Positions 49,542 through 59,462 of a stretch of 64,000 nt of DNA are shown here, piece by piece. The stretch's first letter is position 1, and each line of letters starts with the position of its first letter. The notes beneath the pieces were generated by a model. The model saw only the letters and a program-made list of their open reading frames with translations. It made no database searches and had not been told where the DNA came from. The position numbers and the translations under genes were made by a program. Source of the stretch: Psychromonas sp. L1A2 (GTDB lineage Bacteria; Pseudomonadota; Gammaproteobacteria; Enterobacterales; Psychromonadaceae); contig NZ_WUAG01000001.1 of NCBI RefSeq assembly GCF_009828855.1, forward strand, positions 62,001 to 126,000, in the 5' to 3' direction.

Positions 49542-50489
49542 ATGAACGAAAAATCTAATAAATTAAAATGGCATCTGCTATTTATTTTTACGATTGGTCT
49601 ACTTGCTGCAGGTATTTATTCTGCATCGCAAAGTATTAATTATAAATGGCAATGGCATCTTGTCTGGCCTTATATTGTTGATACGGCGCCTATTGATATT
49701 ATTGCTCAAAGTGATGCAAATGCAGCGATTAATGCTGAAGGAGTGATAACCTTAACTTATGATAACGGTGATCCTGACACCATCATTACTAACGCAAGTG
49801 AAGTGCTTATTTATGATGGTGATTTGATTTTTGAAGGCGATCTCGTTGCACGTTCGGAAAGTATAAAAAGTGGTCTTTTAATTGATGGCTTATATATGAC
49901 TTTGAAGATTTCAGTGATCTCACTGTTTTTCTCTATTGTGATTGGTTTGATGACTGCTTTAATGCGTATTTCAGATAATCCATTTAGTAAGAACCTATCC
50001 ATTTTATACATAGAAGTTATTCGAGGGACGCCTTTACTGGTGCAAATATTCATCGTTTACTTCTTCTTAGGCACTATTTTTGACTTAGACCGATTTACTG
50101 CAGGCGTGGTTGCTTTATCAGTCTTTACCGGGGCTTATGTTGCAGAGATTTTACGTTCTGGTATTCAATCTATTTCTGCTGGGCAAATGGAAGCGGCTCG
50201 TTCTTTAGGAATGACTTACCCTAAAGCGATGATGTATGTCATTTTGCCACAAGCATTCAAACGAACATTACCGCCAATGGCTGGACAATTAATTAACTTA
50301 ATTAAAGATTCTTCATTAGTATCAGTCATATCAATCACTGATTTAACCAAAGCAGGGCGAGAAGTAGTGAGTGGTAGCTTTGCTACTTTTGAGGTTTGGT
50401 TTACGGTTGCAGCCTTGTATTTACTGTTAACATCAACTTTATCTTGGGCCATTCAGCGTATTGAAAAAAGGTTAGCGACTAATGATTGA
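49542..50489 (+). CDS. Amino acid ABC transporter permease (HisM/GlnP type)
   Basis: Inner-membrane subunit of 315 residues. One N-terminal helix ([17 protein letters not shown]) precedes a periplasmic insert of about 80 residues, unusual for this family. The standard domain follows with [37 protein letters not shown], and the EAA loop [20 protein letters not shown] then [18 protein letters not shown] 49542 was chosen over GTG 49533 because GGTGA precedes it. The ATP-binding gene starts within or just after its end. Confidence 0.92.
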   Translation: MNEKSNKLKWHLLFIFTIGLLAAGIYSASQSINYKWQWHLVWPYIVDTAPIDIIAQSDANAAINAEGVITLTYDNGDPDTIITNASEVLIYDGDLIFEGDLVARSESIKSGLLIDGLYMTLKISVISLFFSIVIGLMTALMRISDNPFSKNLSILYIEVIRGTPLLVQIFIVYFFLGTIFDLDRFTAGVVALSVFTGAYVAEILRSGIQSISAGQMEAARSLGMTYPKAMMYVILPQAFKRTLPPMAGQLINLIKDSSLVSVISITDLTKAGREVVSGSFATFEVWFTVAALYLLLTSTLSWAIQRIEKRLATND

Positions 50490-50514
50490 TAAGAAAAAAT
50501 ATAAAGGTAACGAT

Positions 50515-51243
50515 ATGATCGTGACCATTGATGTTGATAAAATTTATCCTAATGGTTGTCATGCATTAAAAAAAGTAACAACCAATATTCAACGTGGCGA
50601 AGTGGTTGTGATTATTGGCCCTTCTGGTTCAGGTAAATCCACCTACTTACGTACTTTAAATCAATTAGAAACTATCACGAGCGGTGAAATTATAGTTGAT
50701 GGTGTCAAAATGTATGGCGGAGAAACAAATATTAATAAGTTGAGAGAAAATATCGGTATGGTATTTCAATCGTTTAACTTATTTCCACATCTATCAGTTA
50801 AAGAAAATGTCATGCTGGCACCATTAAAAGTAACTGGACGAAGCAAAACGGAGGTGACTTCAGAAGCCGAAGCATTATTAACCCGTGTTGGACTTGCTGA
50901 GAAAATGGATATCTACCCAAGCCATCTTTCTGGTGGGCAACAACAAAGGGTAGCGATTGCAAGGGCCTTAGCAATGAAGCCTGATATGATGTTATTTGAT
51001 GAGCCGACCTCAGCGCTTGATCCTGAAATGGTAGGTGAAGTATTGGATGTAATGAAGTCATTGGCAGCTGAAGGTATGACCATGGTGGTGGTGACGCATG
51101 AAATGGGCTTTGCAAATGAGGTCGCAGACCGTGTTATCTTTATGGAAGATGGCGCATTATTAGTTGATGACATTCCAGAGAATATTTTTGGTAAAGTTGC
51201 AAATCACCCAAGACTGCAAAAATTCCTTTCTAACATTTTATAA
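50515..51243 (+). CDS. Amino acid ABC transporter ATP-binding protein (GlnQ type)
   Basis: ATPase subunit of 242 residues. Walker [16 protein letters not shown]-loop [14 protein letters not shown], signature [16 protein letters not shown], Walker [17 protein letters not shown], and H-loop [19 protein letters not shown] 50515 follows AAAGG by seven bases. An alternative ATG at 50482 would overlap the permease stop and add eleven basic residues. The three genes make one complete importer, without a second permease. Confidence 0.94.
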   Translation: MIVTIDVDKIYPNGCHALKKVTTNIQRGEVVVIIGPSGSGKSTYLRTLNQLETITSGEIIVDGVKMYGGETNINKLRENIGMVFQSFNLFPHLSVKENVMLAPLKVTGRSKTEVTSEAEALLTRVGLAEKMDIYPSHLSGGQQQRVAIARALAMKPDMMLFDEPTSALDPEMVGEVLDVMKSLAAEGMTMVVVTHEMGFANEVADRVIFMEDGALLVDDIPENIFGKVANHPRLQKFLSNIL

Positions 51244-51263
51244 TGACTTTATTAAATTATTTT

Positions 51264-51317
51264 AAAAGGGGCATGGCTTGAATTCAGAAATATATTTCTG
51301 TCGCCCTGCTCCCTTTT
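51264..51317 (+). terminator. Long hairpin after the ABC operon
   Basis: AAAAGGGGCATGGC pairs with GCCCTGCTCCCTTTT with small bulges. An inner perfect CAGAAATA / TATTTCTG stem fills the loop. The T tract is short. Confidence 0.6.
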
Positions 51318-51346
51318 GACCTTTATATTATTTATTCAAACCTGTT

Positions 51347-51508
51347 ATACCAATCACACTAATTAAGTTATCTATTTTACTTGTTAAAATAACTTATTTC
51401 TTCGTTGTAAATTTCGTAAAGGGATCAACAATTTAGCTCAATTTTCGCCTTGAACTAACTCATTTTTCCTGCGCAAAATTTAGATTACTTATTTAATGTA
51501 ATCGGTAT
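51347..51508. repeat. Palindromic MITE-like element, copy B (162 bp)
   Basis: Left end ATACCAATCACACTAATTAA, then GTTATCTATTTTACTTGTTA; right end GCGCAAAATTTAGATTACTT then ATTTAATGTAATCGGTAT. Its left 65 bases match the complement of the right end of copy C with only a few changes. It lies between the ABC operon and glmU. Confidence 0.85.
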
Positions 51509-51598
51509 TAATTTTTATTTTATTATACGTTCTCGCTACAAACTCCGTTAAAATGATCATCTGATTTCTTTTATATTAATTATATTAAGGTTCCAATT

Positions 51599-52960
51599 AT
51601 GTCTTTAAGTGTTGTTATTCTTGCTGCTGGTAAAGGTACTCGTATGCGTTCTCTTTTACCTAAGGTACTACATAAAATTGCAGATAAACCGATGGTGCAA
51701 CATGTTATCGATACTGTGAAAGGGATTGGCGCTGACAATATCCACTTAATTTACGGACATGGTGGCGACATCATGAAGCAAAATATTACAGATAGTCGTT
51801 TAAATTGGATTGAACAAACGGAACAATTGGGTACCGGGCATGCAATGCAAATTGCACAACCTCACTTTAAAGCAGATGAAAAAATCTTAATGGTTTACGG
51901 TGATGTTCCTTTATTATCAGCAACGACATTAGAAAAACTGATTGCAGTACAACCAGAAGGCGGAATTGGGCTATTAACGATTAAGTTAGATGATCCTACA
52001 GGTTATGGTCGTATAGAACGTCTTGACGATAAAGTCGTGGGCATCGTTGAACAGAAAGATTCAAATCCAACTCAGCTAGCGATTAAAGAAGTGAATACTG
52101 GCATTCTTGTGGCAAATGCTAACGATTTAAACCGTTGGTTGCCTGCGTTATCTAATGATAATGCGGCTGGTGAATACTATATTACTGACATTATTAAAAT
52201 GGCACATGAAGCGGGTTGTTCTATTGAAACGGTTCAGCCTGAAAATGCGTTTGAAGTTGAAGGTGTGAATAACCGTTTACAACTTGCTAATTTAGAACGT
52301 GCTTTCCAGTTACAAAATGCTAATAATTTATTATTAGATGGTGTGATGTTACGTGACCCAACTCGTTTTGATTTACGTGGTGAATTAACGTGTGGTCAAG
52401 ATGTTGATATTGATATCAACGTTATTATCGAAGGTAAAGTGACGTTAGGTTATGGCGTTAAAATTGGTGCTGGTTGTATTCTAAAGAACTGTGAGATTGC
52501 TGATAATACTGAAATTAAAGCAAACTCTATCATTGAAGGTGCGAGTATTGGTGAAAACGCTTCCATTGGACCTTTCGCACGACTTCGCCCTGATACTGTT
52601 ATTGCTAATGAAGTACATATTGGCAACTTTGTTGAAGTGAAAAAATCAACGTTAGGCGTAGGCACTAAATGCGGACACTTAAGTTATATTGGCGATAGCC
52701 AAGTGGGTAGCGGCGTTAATATTGGTGCTGGTGTGATCACATGTAATTACGATGGTGTTAACAAGTATCAAACCATTATTGGTAATGATGTGTTTTTGGG
52801 GAGTGATTGCCAAATTATCGCGCCTGTGACGATTGGTAATGGTGCAACAACAGGTGCTGGAACAACAATTGTTACGGATGTACCTGATAATACATTATGT
52901 GTGTCACGCACTAAGCAACGTAATGTTGAAGGTTGGACTCGTCCAGTTAAGAAAAAATAA
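51599..52960 (+). CDS. glmU: Bifunctional GlcNAc-1-P uridyltransferase / GlcN-1-P acetyltransferase
   Basis: Makes UDP-GlcNAc for peptidoglycan and lipopolysaccharide. The 453 residues have two domains. The N-terminal uridyltransferase has [40 protein letters not shown] and [10 protein letters not shown]. The C-terminal left-handed beta-helix with hexapeptide repeats has [55 protein letters not shown] and [12 protein letters not shown]. All key residues appear intact. In E. coli glmU sits downstream of atp genes; here its neighbours are an ABC importer and deaD. A terminator follows. Confidence 0.98.
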   Translation: MSLSVVILAAGKGTRMRSLLPKVLHKIADKPMVQHVIDTVKGIGADNIHLIYGHGGDIMKQNITDSRLNWIEQTEQLGTGHAMQIAQPHFKADEKILMVYGDVPLLSATTLEKLIAVQPEGGIGLLTIKLDDPTGYGRIERLDDKVVGIVEQKDSNPTQLAIKEVNTGILVANANDLNRWLPALSNDNAAGEYYITDIIKMAHEAGCSIETVQPENAFEVEGVNNRLQLANLERAFQLQNANNLLLDGVMLRDPTRFDLRGELTCGQDVDIDINVIIEGKVTLGYGVKIGAGCILKNCEIADNTEIKANSIIEGASIGENASIGPFARLRPDTVIANEVHIGNFVEVKKSTLGVGTKCGHLSYIGDSQVGSGVNIGAGVITCNYDGVNKYQTIIGNDVFLGSDCQIIAPVTIGNGATTGAGTTIVTDVPDNTLCVSRTKQRNVEGWTRPVKKK

Positions 52961-52986
52961 TACTTAATTGTTAAGCAATATTATAG

Positions 52987-53018
52987 AAGGTCGGTAACTT
53001 AGGTTATCGGCCTTTTTT
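52987..53018 (+). terminator. Intrinsic terminator after glmU
   Basis: AAGGTCGGTAAC-TTAG-GTTATCGGCCTT, a 12-bp stem with two G-U pairs, followed by TTTT. Confidence 0.85.
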
Positions 53019-53088
53019 ATTGCATCGGATTAATAGGGTTATCGAGACCCACTGTACTTTATTTTGTATTTTTTAACCCTTCTTCATT

Positions 53089-53233
53089 ATATCAATCACA
53101 TCATTTATTACGTAATGAAGTCTGTTTAATGAGAAATCGAAAGTCTAGATTATTCCAATCTGGATAAATAAATGGTCTATTTAGGCTTCATTTTAACAAG
53201 CATAAATGACTAGATAATTACTTAGATTGGTAT
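53089..53233. repeat. Palindromic MITE-like element, copy E (145 bp, diverged)
   Basis: Starts ATATCAATCACATCATTTAT and ends AATTACTTAGATTGGTAT, so the two termini are still inverted copies of the ATACCAATCA end. Internal AATGAAG / CTTCATT also pair. More diverged than copies A to C. Confidence 0.5.
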
Positions 53234-53271
53234 TAGAAGGTGCTTTTGAAAGGGATGCTTAAATTGCAGAT

Positions 53272-53298
53272 ATAAAAAAAGGAGGCCGAGGCCTCCTT
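53272..53298 (-). terminator. Intrinsic terminator of deaD
   Basis: AAGGAGGC-CGAG-GCCTCCTT palindrome with a run of seven A on its left (T on the transcribed minus-strand RNA). It lies about 20 bases past the deaD stop. Confidence 0.85.
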
Positions 53299-53319
53299 GA
53301 TATAAAGTCTTATTTAAAT

Positions 53320-55083
53320 TTAGACTTTTTTAAGGTTTAACGGACGTTTACATACTTGCACACTGCGAAGATGCGCTAATGTATTTTCCGGCATACCTTT
53401 TGGTAATTCAATTGTTGAGTGATCGTCATTTAGACGGATATCACCAATGAAGCGGCTATTGATATTTGCTTCATTTGCAATTGCACCAACGATATTTTTA
53501 ACTTGAACACCGTGCTCACGACCTACATCTAAACGGAACATTTCAAGTTCAACGTCAGTAGGGCGTCCACGGCCACGCGGTTTATCATCACCACGAGATT
53601 CGTTGCGATCGTTACGTGAACGGTCAGGACGATCACCACGAGGGCGGTCATTACGATCATTACGGTCGTTGCGGTCACGACGTGGGCGATCACTGCGTTC
53701 GTTACGGTCATTGCTACGAGGCTCTACAAACTTTTCTTCAACAGGTTGTAATGGTTTGTCTTTTTGTGCCATGTATAGAAGTGCTGCTAGTAAATCTTGC
53801 TCTTCAATTTCTGAATTATTTTCTATTTGTGACAGTAAAGTGCGGTAGAAAGTAAGATCTTCGCTTTCACAAACGGCTGCAATTTGTTTTTCAAAGTTGC
53901 TAATACGTGTTTGTGTTACTTCGTCACGTGTAGGCAAGTCCATTATAGTAATTGGTTGGCGAGTTGCACGTTCAATTGCTTGTAATAAACGACGCTCACG
54001 TGGTGCTGCAAATAAGATTGCTTTACCAGTACGGCCTGCACGACCAGTACGACCAATACGGTGAACATAAGATTCAGTATCTGTTGGGATGTCGTAGTTA
54101 ACTACTAAGCTAATACGTTCAACGTCTAGACCACGTGCAGCAACATCTGTTGCTACTAAGATATCTAAGCCACCTGATTTAAGGCGTGCGATAGTACGTT
54201 CACGTGTTTGTTGATTCATATCACCGTTTAGTGCTGCACTGCGGTAACCACGTGCTTCTAAACGTTCTGCTAATTCAACAGTTGCTGTTTTAGTACGAGC
54301 AAAGATGATTACGCCATCAAACTCTTCAGTTTCTAACATACGTGTTAATGCATCTAGCTTGTTAACACCACGTACTATCCAACATTTTTGTTCAATGTTT
54401 GAAACAGTAGATGTTTTAGCTTTGATCTTAACTTCTGTTGGGTTGTTCATGTAACGCTTAGTAATGCGTTTAATTTGATCAGGCATTGTTGCTGAGAAAA
54501 GCGCAGTTTGGTGCTTTTCAGGCATTTCTTTCATGATCGTTTCAACGTCATCAATGAAACCCATACGTAACATTTCATCTGCTTCATCAAGTACTAATGT
54601 TTTTAGGTTTGATAAATCTAATGTTTTACGTTTCAAGTGATCCATGATACGACCAGGTGTACCAACAACAACGTGTGGACCACGTGTTAATTGCTTGAAT
54701 TGGATGTTGTAGCTTTGACCACCGTAAATAGGCATAACGTGGAAACCACGCATGTGACGAGAATACGATTGAAATGCTTCTGCTACTTGAATCGCTAATT
54801 CACGTGTTGGTGCTAATACCAATACTTGTGGGTGGTTCTTGCTGATATCAATGTTTGCTAATAAAGGCAGTGCAAATGCGCCTGTTTTACCAGTACCCGT
54901 TTGAGCTAGACCTAAAACATCTTCACCTCTTAATAGGTGTGGGATACATTGTGCTTGGATTGGAGATGGTGTTTCGTAACCCATTTCTGATACAACTTGC
55001 ACTAATGCTTCTGGTAAGTTTAATTCTTTAAAGGTTGGTCCTGCGATTTCTTCTACTACTTGTGTGTTTTCTGACTCTGACAT
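53320..55083 (-). CDS. deaD: DEAD-box RNA helicase DeaD/CsdA
   Basis: Cold-shock RNA helicase of 587 residues for ribosome assembly and mRNA turnover. Q-motif FKELNLPEALVQVV..PSPIQAQCIP, motif I AQTGTGKTGAF, Ia APTRELAIQ, II VLDEADEML, III FSATMP, V VATDVAARGLDVERI, VI YVHRIGRTGRAGRTG. After about residue 420 comes the DeaD-specific region, a basic Arg/Asp/Asn-rich tail (SDRPRRDRNDRNDRNDRPRG) and a C-terminal RNA-recognition fold (VELEMFRLDVGREHGVQVKN, then IVGAIANEANINSRFIGDI). The RND-repeat tail is encoded by short degenerate repeats. A promoter about 200 bases upstream implies a long leader, as in cold-shock mRNAs. Confidence 0.96.
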   Translation of the reverse strand: MSESENTQVVEEIAGPTFKELNLPEALVQVVSEMGYETPSPIQAQCIPHLLRGEDVLGLAQTGTGKTGAFALPLLANIDISKNHPQVLVLAPTRELAIQVAEAFQSYSRHMRGFHVMPIYGGQSYNIQFKQLTRGPHVVVGTPGRIMDHLKRKTLDLSNLKTLVLDEADEMLRMGFIDDVETIMKEMPEKHQTALFSATMPDQIKRITKRYMNNPTEVKIKAKTSTVSNIEQKCWIVRGVNKLDALTRMLETEEFDGVIIFARTKTATVELAERLEARGYRSAALNGDMNQQTRERTIARLKSGGLDILVATDVAARGLDVERISLVVNYDIPTDTESYVHRIGRTGRAGRTGKAILFAAPRERRLLQAIERATRQPITIMDLPTRDEVTQTRISNFEKQIAAVCESEDLTFYRTLLSQIENNSEIEEQDLLAALLYMAQKDKPLQPVEEKFVEPRSNDRNERSDRPRRDRNDRNDRNDRPRGDRPDRSRNDRNESRGDDKPRGRGRPTDVELEMFRLDVGREHGVQVKNIVGAIANEANINSRFIGDIRLNDDHSTIELPKGMPENTLAHLRSVQVCKRPLNLKKV

Positions 55084-55290
55084 AGTGGCCTCATGAGTTT
55101 ATAAAATGCTGCACATTACTCGAATGCGCGTTAAATTCAGCCTATACCTACATCAGTTTAACAAGTTAAATGCCGTTAAACATGTCCATTAATTTATTGC
55201 GAAATCAATCGCGTAGTAGGTTTACTCTGAATATTATGCTTCGCTTTTAGATGGATCCTTCTGCGAGGGAGGCGCATTCTACTGCATTTG

Positions 55291-55319
55291 TGTATAAAAT
55301 GCTCGCTTTATTTTGACAA
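55291..55319 (-). promoter_or_regulatory. Sigma-70 promoter of deaD with long untranslated leader
   Basis: On the minus strand TTGTCA (55319-55314) and TATACA (55296-55291) are spaced by 17 bases. A start near 55284 would leave about 200 bases of leader before the deaD ATG at 55083. Long leaders are typical of cold-shock transcripts; no coding frame fills it. Confidence 0.55.
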
Positions 55320-55481
55320 ACCGCACGTTTTTTATGAATTAACTGCTGTATAGGGGTATTAAATACAATAATTTTATTGTGGTTTTTATATTTAGAGGTG
55401 CACTTGATTTTTCTTTTATTTAATTTGCCATCAAAGTAGGTTATAAAGACAACGTTTTAAATCATAGATATAGGTGAATAA

Positions 55482-56758
55482 GTGACATTAGCATCACATA
55501 AGTTATCGATAGCACAAGGTGTTGCTATGCTGGTTTCTGCATTATTAGGCTCAGGTGTATATTTATTATCCCTGCGATTGCTGCACAAATTGCAGGAAGT
55601 TGGTCTTTATTAGCATGGGCAATCATGGGCGTTCTCATTGTACCGATTGTTTTTACTTTTGCGCAGTTAGGCAAGTTTTATCCCAACGCAGGTGGTACTG
55701 CTTATTTTGTTCAGCAAGCATTTGGTGAACGTAGTGCAAGATTAGTCAGCTGGTTATTTATTTGGGTAGTGGGTTTAGGTACGCCTGTGATAACCATGAC
55801 CGCGGCTAATTTTTTACAGAATGCGTTAATAGAAGTAGGGCTTATATCGATTGGAACCGATTTTAGGCTGATTATTGCGGTTGCCATTTTGTCTCTGGTA
55901 TTAATGATTAATCTATTGGGACTAAAAACGGCGGCGACTATTCAGTCTGTTCTCAGCGTCGTGATTGTCAGTACTTTGTTATTTTCTTCTGTTGATACTC
56001 AACTCACTCATTCATTACAGTTACCTGACACTCTATTTAATATAAGTGATATTGCATTAGCTGCTACTTTTATTCTTTGGTGCTTTTTAGGTATTGAAGC
56101 TATTACGCATATTGCAGATGACTTTGAACATCCAGAGAGAGATTTTCCATTAACTATTTTTATTGGCATTACGATTACCTTAGTTGTATATGGTTTGATT
56201 AGCCTGAGTTTATTGCAAATGGGCTTTTATGGTGATCAAGAGAAAAATCTTAATTCTGTTGTTCATTTAGTTGAAGCGAGCTTAGGTAATAAAGGTTATA
56301 TCCTAGTGAACTTAGTGGGCTTCTGTACTTGTTTTATTTCTATTAGCTTATACTTTGTTGGTTTTTCTCGTTTATTACAAAGCATGGCTAAACAGAAGCA
56401 AATCCATTCTAATTGTAATCGTGTGAATAAGCATAATGTAGCTTATTGGGGATTAGGTTTTTCAGTGACGCTTTGTTGTATCGTATTGCTGGTTAGTCAA
56501 TCTATCCATGTTCCATTAGAAAACTTAATTGCTTATGCTAACGGTTTGTTTATTTTAATTTATCTCGCAGCGGGTATTGCTGGTGTGGTGTTATTAAAAG
56601 GAAGAGGGAAGTGGATGGCGGTGATTGCTAGTGTGACTTGCTTCGTGCTATTTATAGCATTAGGTAAAGAGATGATATTTGCACTGATATTGGTGTCTGC
56701 TTTAGCAATATATTATGCGGCTATTTATAAATCAAATAACCGCATCAAAACAAGCTAA
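55482..56758 (+). pseudogene. yjeH: YjeH-like APC amino acid exporter, frameshifted near its start
   Basis: Membrane transporter resembling E. coli YjeH, an exporter of methionine and branched-chain amino acids. A GTG at 55482 with TAGGTGA upstream opens SIAQGVAMLVSALLGSGVY, the first helix. The frame then fails at 55557-55562 (GTATAT). Removing two bases (one TA of a TATA repeat) restores FIIPAIAAQIAGSWSLLAWA and runs into the long frame (MGVLIVPIVFTFAQLGKFYP from 55625, 377 codons). FLGIEAITHIADDFEHPERD is the conserved segment after TM6. As sequenced the full protein would not be made. It could be mutation, sequencing error or a switchable TA repeat. Confidence 0.75.
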
Positions 56759-56762
56759 GGGA

Positions 56763-57344
56763 TTACTTATAGAAAGAGTGATCACCTTGGGCATGTTCAG
56801 TTACGTCACGTACTGCATTTAGCTCACCTGAAAACTCTTCAAGTAGCTCTTTTTCAATGCCTTCTTTTAACGTTAAATCAACTTGTGAACAACCATTACA
56901 GCCACCACCAAATTCAATAACGGCTACATTGTCTTCAGTAATTTCAATGAGTTTAATAAAGCCACCGTGGCTTGCTAATTGTGGGTTGATTTGTATTTGA
57001 ATAACGTATTCAACACGTTCTAATAATGGCGCATCTGATTTTACTTTGCGCATTTTTGCATTAGGTGCTTTTAATGTTAGTTGTGTACCCGTATCTTCTT
57101 CTACTAGGTCAACAAATGCATCATCTAAGAATGGCAAACTAACTTCATCAATTAATGCATCAAAACTTTCAAAGCTCAAACGTGTATCACTACTTTCAAC
57201 TGCTTCTGGTGGGCAGTAAGATACACCACATTCTGCTTTTGGTGTGCCCGGATTGATAACAAACACGCGGATGTTAGTGCCTTCTTTTTGTGGCTCTAGT
57301 AATTTTGCGAAGTGTGCCTGTGCAACTGGAGTAATTTCGATCAT
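56763..57344 (-). CDS. nfuA: Fe-S biogenesis protein NfuA
   Basis: Iron-sulfur carrier of 193 residues. The N-terminal part is a degenerate A-type carrier domain ([20 protein letters not shown], then [19 protein letters not shown]). The C-terminal Nfu domain carries the cluster-binding CxxC in [20 protein letters not shown]. Length and both halves match E. coli NfuA (191). It lies next to comF and convergent to the yjeH-like gene (4-base gap). Confidence 0.97.
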   Translation of the reverse strand: MIEITPVAQAHFAKLLEPQKEGTNIRVFVINPGTPKAECGVSYCPPEAVESSDTRLSFESFDALIDEVSLPFLDDAFVDLVEEDTGTQLTLKAPNAKMRKVKSDAPLLERVEYVIQIQINPQLASHGGFIKLIEITEDNVAVIEFGGGCNGCSQVDLTLKEGIEKELLEEFSGELNAVRDVTEHAQGDHSFYK

Positions 57345-57516
57345 GTTAAACCTTTATGCTTGAGTAATTTACTAGGTCATTATAACGAGAATTGAATACA
57401 ATAAGAAAGCAAAGAGTGAAAATGCAACAAATAATAAAATAAAATATGGTTTTTAGATTAACTTACAATGAATTTTTATAGTCAATATTCCTTATTAATA
57501 CAATGGATTAGGGTTA

Positions 57517-58263
57517 TTAACCTAGCTCTGTTCGACAAATACACCACACATCAATTCTGCTAACCTCAGCTGCTAACAAACACTGACATAAGCTGTTAAT
57601 AGTAGCGCCTGTTGTGACTACATCGTCAATTAATACAATGTATTTTCCTTTTAATGATATTGAAACTTGTTCATTTAACGAAAAAGCCTGTTTTAAATTA
57701 AAAGTGCGTTGTTTGCGATTCAAGCCTTCTTGGGCATGAGTAAACTTATTACGGATAAGTGGAGAGTCAACCATCGTAGGCAAAGGTAGATGTTTAATTA
57801 AAGCATCGCTAATTAACTGTGCCTGATTAAAGCCGCGTTTTCTATGCTTTGCAATATGCAAAGGAACAGGAAGCAGAAAATCAATCTCCTGTAGTTGCTG
57901 AGTCGTATAGCGTTGTTTGATAGAACTAGCGAGTAATAAACCTAATAGGTCGGCATATAATAATTGGTTGTTATATTTTAATTGTTTTATCAATTCAGGA
58001 AAAGGAGATTGATAACTTGCGATAGCATGTAATTGTTGAAAATAAAAAGGATGCCTTAAACACTCCCCACAAAAATCTTGTGAACTGGTTAACCCACAAC
58101 CGCAATGTAAACAACAAGGTCTCTCTGTTAATATAGCGTTATAACAAAACTGACAAATAAGCGATTGGTGACTCGATAAATGACACAACAGACACCGGCT
58201 TGGTAAACAAGCTTCAAATAGATTTTGACTCTGTTGATAGACATTACGTAGAAAATATCGCAA
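57517..58263 (-). CDS. comF: ComF/GntX family phosphoribosyltransferase-like protein
   Basis: Protein of 248 residues. An N-terminal zinc-finger region with several Cys pairs (CLLC, CQFC, CLHCGCG, CGEC) is followed by a phosphoribosyltransferase-type domain: LLPVPLHIAKHRKRGFNQAQ and the PRPP loop YIVLIDDVVTTGATINSL. In competent bacteria ComF aids DNA uptake; the E. coli homologue is gntX. Its position between bioH (divergent) and nfuA is the enterobacterial order. Confidence 0.92.
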   Translation of the reverse strand: MRYFLRNVYQQSQNLFEACLPSRCLLCHLSSHQSLICQFCYNAILTERPCCLHCGCGLTSSQDFCGECLRHPFYFQQLHAIASYQSPFPELIKQLKYNNQLLYADLLGLLLASSIKQRYTTQQLQEIDFLLPVPLHIAKHRKRGFNQAQLISDALIKHLPLPTMVDSPLIRNKFTHAQEGLNRKQRTFNLKQAFSLNEQVSISLKGKYIVLIDDVVTTGATINSLCQCLLAAEVSRIDVWCICRTELG

Positions 58264-58303
58264 ATCAGCCCTTTAAATAAAATGGTAGTTGAATGAGGTT
58301 ATA

Positions 58304-59098
58304 GTGAGTATAGAACACAAAAATAATGATCAGGTGAATCAGCAAGTAAGTTATAAGGTAATAGGCTCAGGGAAAAACCTTATATTAATACATGGGTGGG
58401 GGGTTAATAGTGCGGTCTGGTTGCCTATTATTGAACAATTGAGTCAACATTACTGCGTGCATTTAGTTGATTTACCTGGGTTTGGTGAACAATCTGAATT
58501 GACTGATTATTCTTTAGCTTCTATTGCTGAAACCTTATTAGGTAAGTTACCTCAAAATGCCGTTTGGTGTGGTTGGTCTTTAGGCGGGTTAATAGCAACT
58601 TATATTGCTTCGCATTTTCCTGAACGTGTTGAAAAATTAATTCAAGTTTGTGCATCATTAAAGTTTGTAGAGCAAGGGCAATGGTCAGGTGTAAAAAAAG
58701 AAGTATTTGAAGCATTTAAGGTAGGGGTAACTAAACAACCTAAAAAAACGCTTAATCGATTTTTGTCTTTGCAATCGATGGGCAGTGATTCCGTTAAAAC
58801 TGATATTGCTACGATCAAAAGCTTATTAGTGGATCAGACTGAGCCGAAACAATCTGCACTCATTGCAGGTTTAAATCTATTAAATGAAGTGGATTTACGA
58901 AAGGAGTTTAGTGAATTAAGAATGCCATGTTTAAGTATTTTTGGTGAAAAAGATAATTTAGTGCCAATGGGTAACGCGGCTACTTTATTTGAGTTAAATC
59001 CATCTAATCAACAGGTTATTTTTGAAAGGTCTTCTCACATGCCATTTATCAGCGAATCTAATCTGTTTAAAGCGACTTTAATTGATTTTATTGAGTGA
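58304..59098 (+). CDS. bioH: Pimeloyl-ACP methyl ester esterase BioH
   Basis: Alpha/beta hydrolase of 264 residues that frees pimeloyl-ACP from its methyl ester in biotin synthesis. NLILIHGWGVNSAVW, the nucleophile elbow VWCGWSLGGLIAT (Ser), the acid in FGEKDNLVP (Asp), and the base in SSHMPFIS (His). GTG 58304 was chosen since GAGG precedes it by five bases; the longer frame from TTG 58289 has no such site. It is divergent from comF with a gap of 40 bases. Confidence 0.93.
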   Translation: MSIEHKNNDQVNQQVSYKVIGSGKNLILIHGWGVNSAVWLPIIEQLSQHYCVHLVDLPGFGEQSELTDYSLASIAETLLGKLPQNAVWCGWSLGGLIATYIASHFPERVEKLIQVCASLKFVEQGQWSGVKKEVFEAFKVGVTKQPKKTLNRFLSLQSMGSDSVKTDIATIKSLLVDQTEPKQSALIAGLNLLNEVDLRKEFSELRMPCLSIFGEKDNLVPMGNAATLFELNPSNQQVIFERSSHMPFISESNLFKATLIDFIE

Positions 59099-59175
59099 TA
59101 GGTTTTACGGTTAAGCTTTATTTTTGTTCAAAAAATAGCCATAATGTAGTAGCTATTATTTATTAGGAGTCCTTT

Positions 59176-59451
59176 ATGGAAATAAATTCAGCATTCTCAT
59201 CGGGTGTTAATGGTTTGAATAATGCGTCTCAAAAAATGACTGAGTCTAGTCAGCGTATTGCTAATCAGACAACCCAAAATACAGAACAAAATGTAATGCC
59301 TGAAGCGCCAACTGCACACAGTTATGTTTCTGGGCCTGTCACTGCGGAAGTCATTAATATGAAATTAGCAGAAATACAAGCTCAAGCTTCTGTGAAAGTA
59401 ATTACGACGGCTGATGAAATGGTTGGTTCACTTATCGATGTGTCCGTTTAA
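59176..59451 (+). CDS. Small protein resembling the ends of a flagellar rod protein
   Basis: Protein of 91 residues. Its beginning (INSAFSSGVNGLNNASQKMT then ESSQRIANQTTQN) looks like the helix and Ala-Asn-x-x-T motif that opens FlgB/FlgC-type rod proteins. Its end (VKVITTADEMVGSLIDVSV) looks like the C-terminal helix of FlgC/FlgG. The middle domain is absent. AGGAG precedes the ATG by seven bases, so it is probably expressed. It is followed by another small gene 11 bases on. No flagellar genes are in the window. Function unknown; a small axial-like or secreted protein is one option. Confidence 0.7.
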   Translation: MEINSAFSSGVNGLNNASQKMTESSQRIANQTTQNTEQNVMPEAPTAHSYVSGPVTAEVINMKLAEIQAQASVKVITTADEMVGSLIDVSV

Positions 59452-59462
59452 CTGAAGCCATT

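Noticed and set aside
53603..53855. Two Arg/Ser- or His/Gly-rich frames opposite the deaD tail
   Set aside because: They are shadows of the low-complexity Arg-Asn-Asp coding repeats of deaD.
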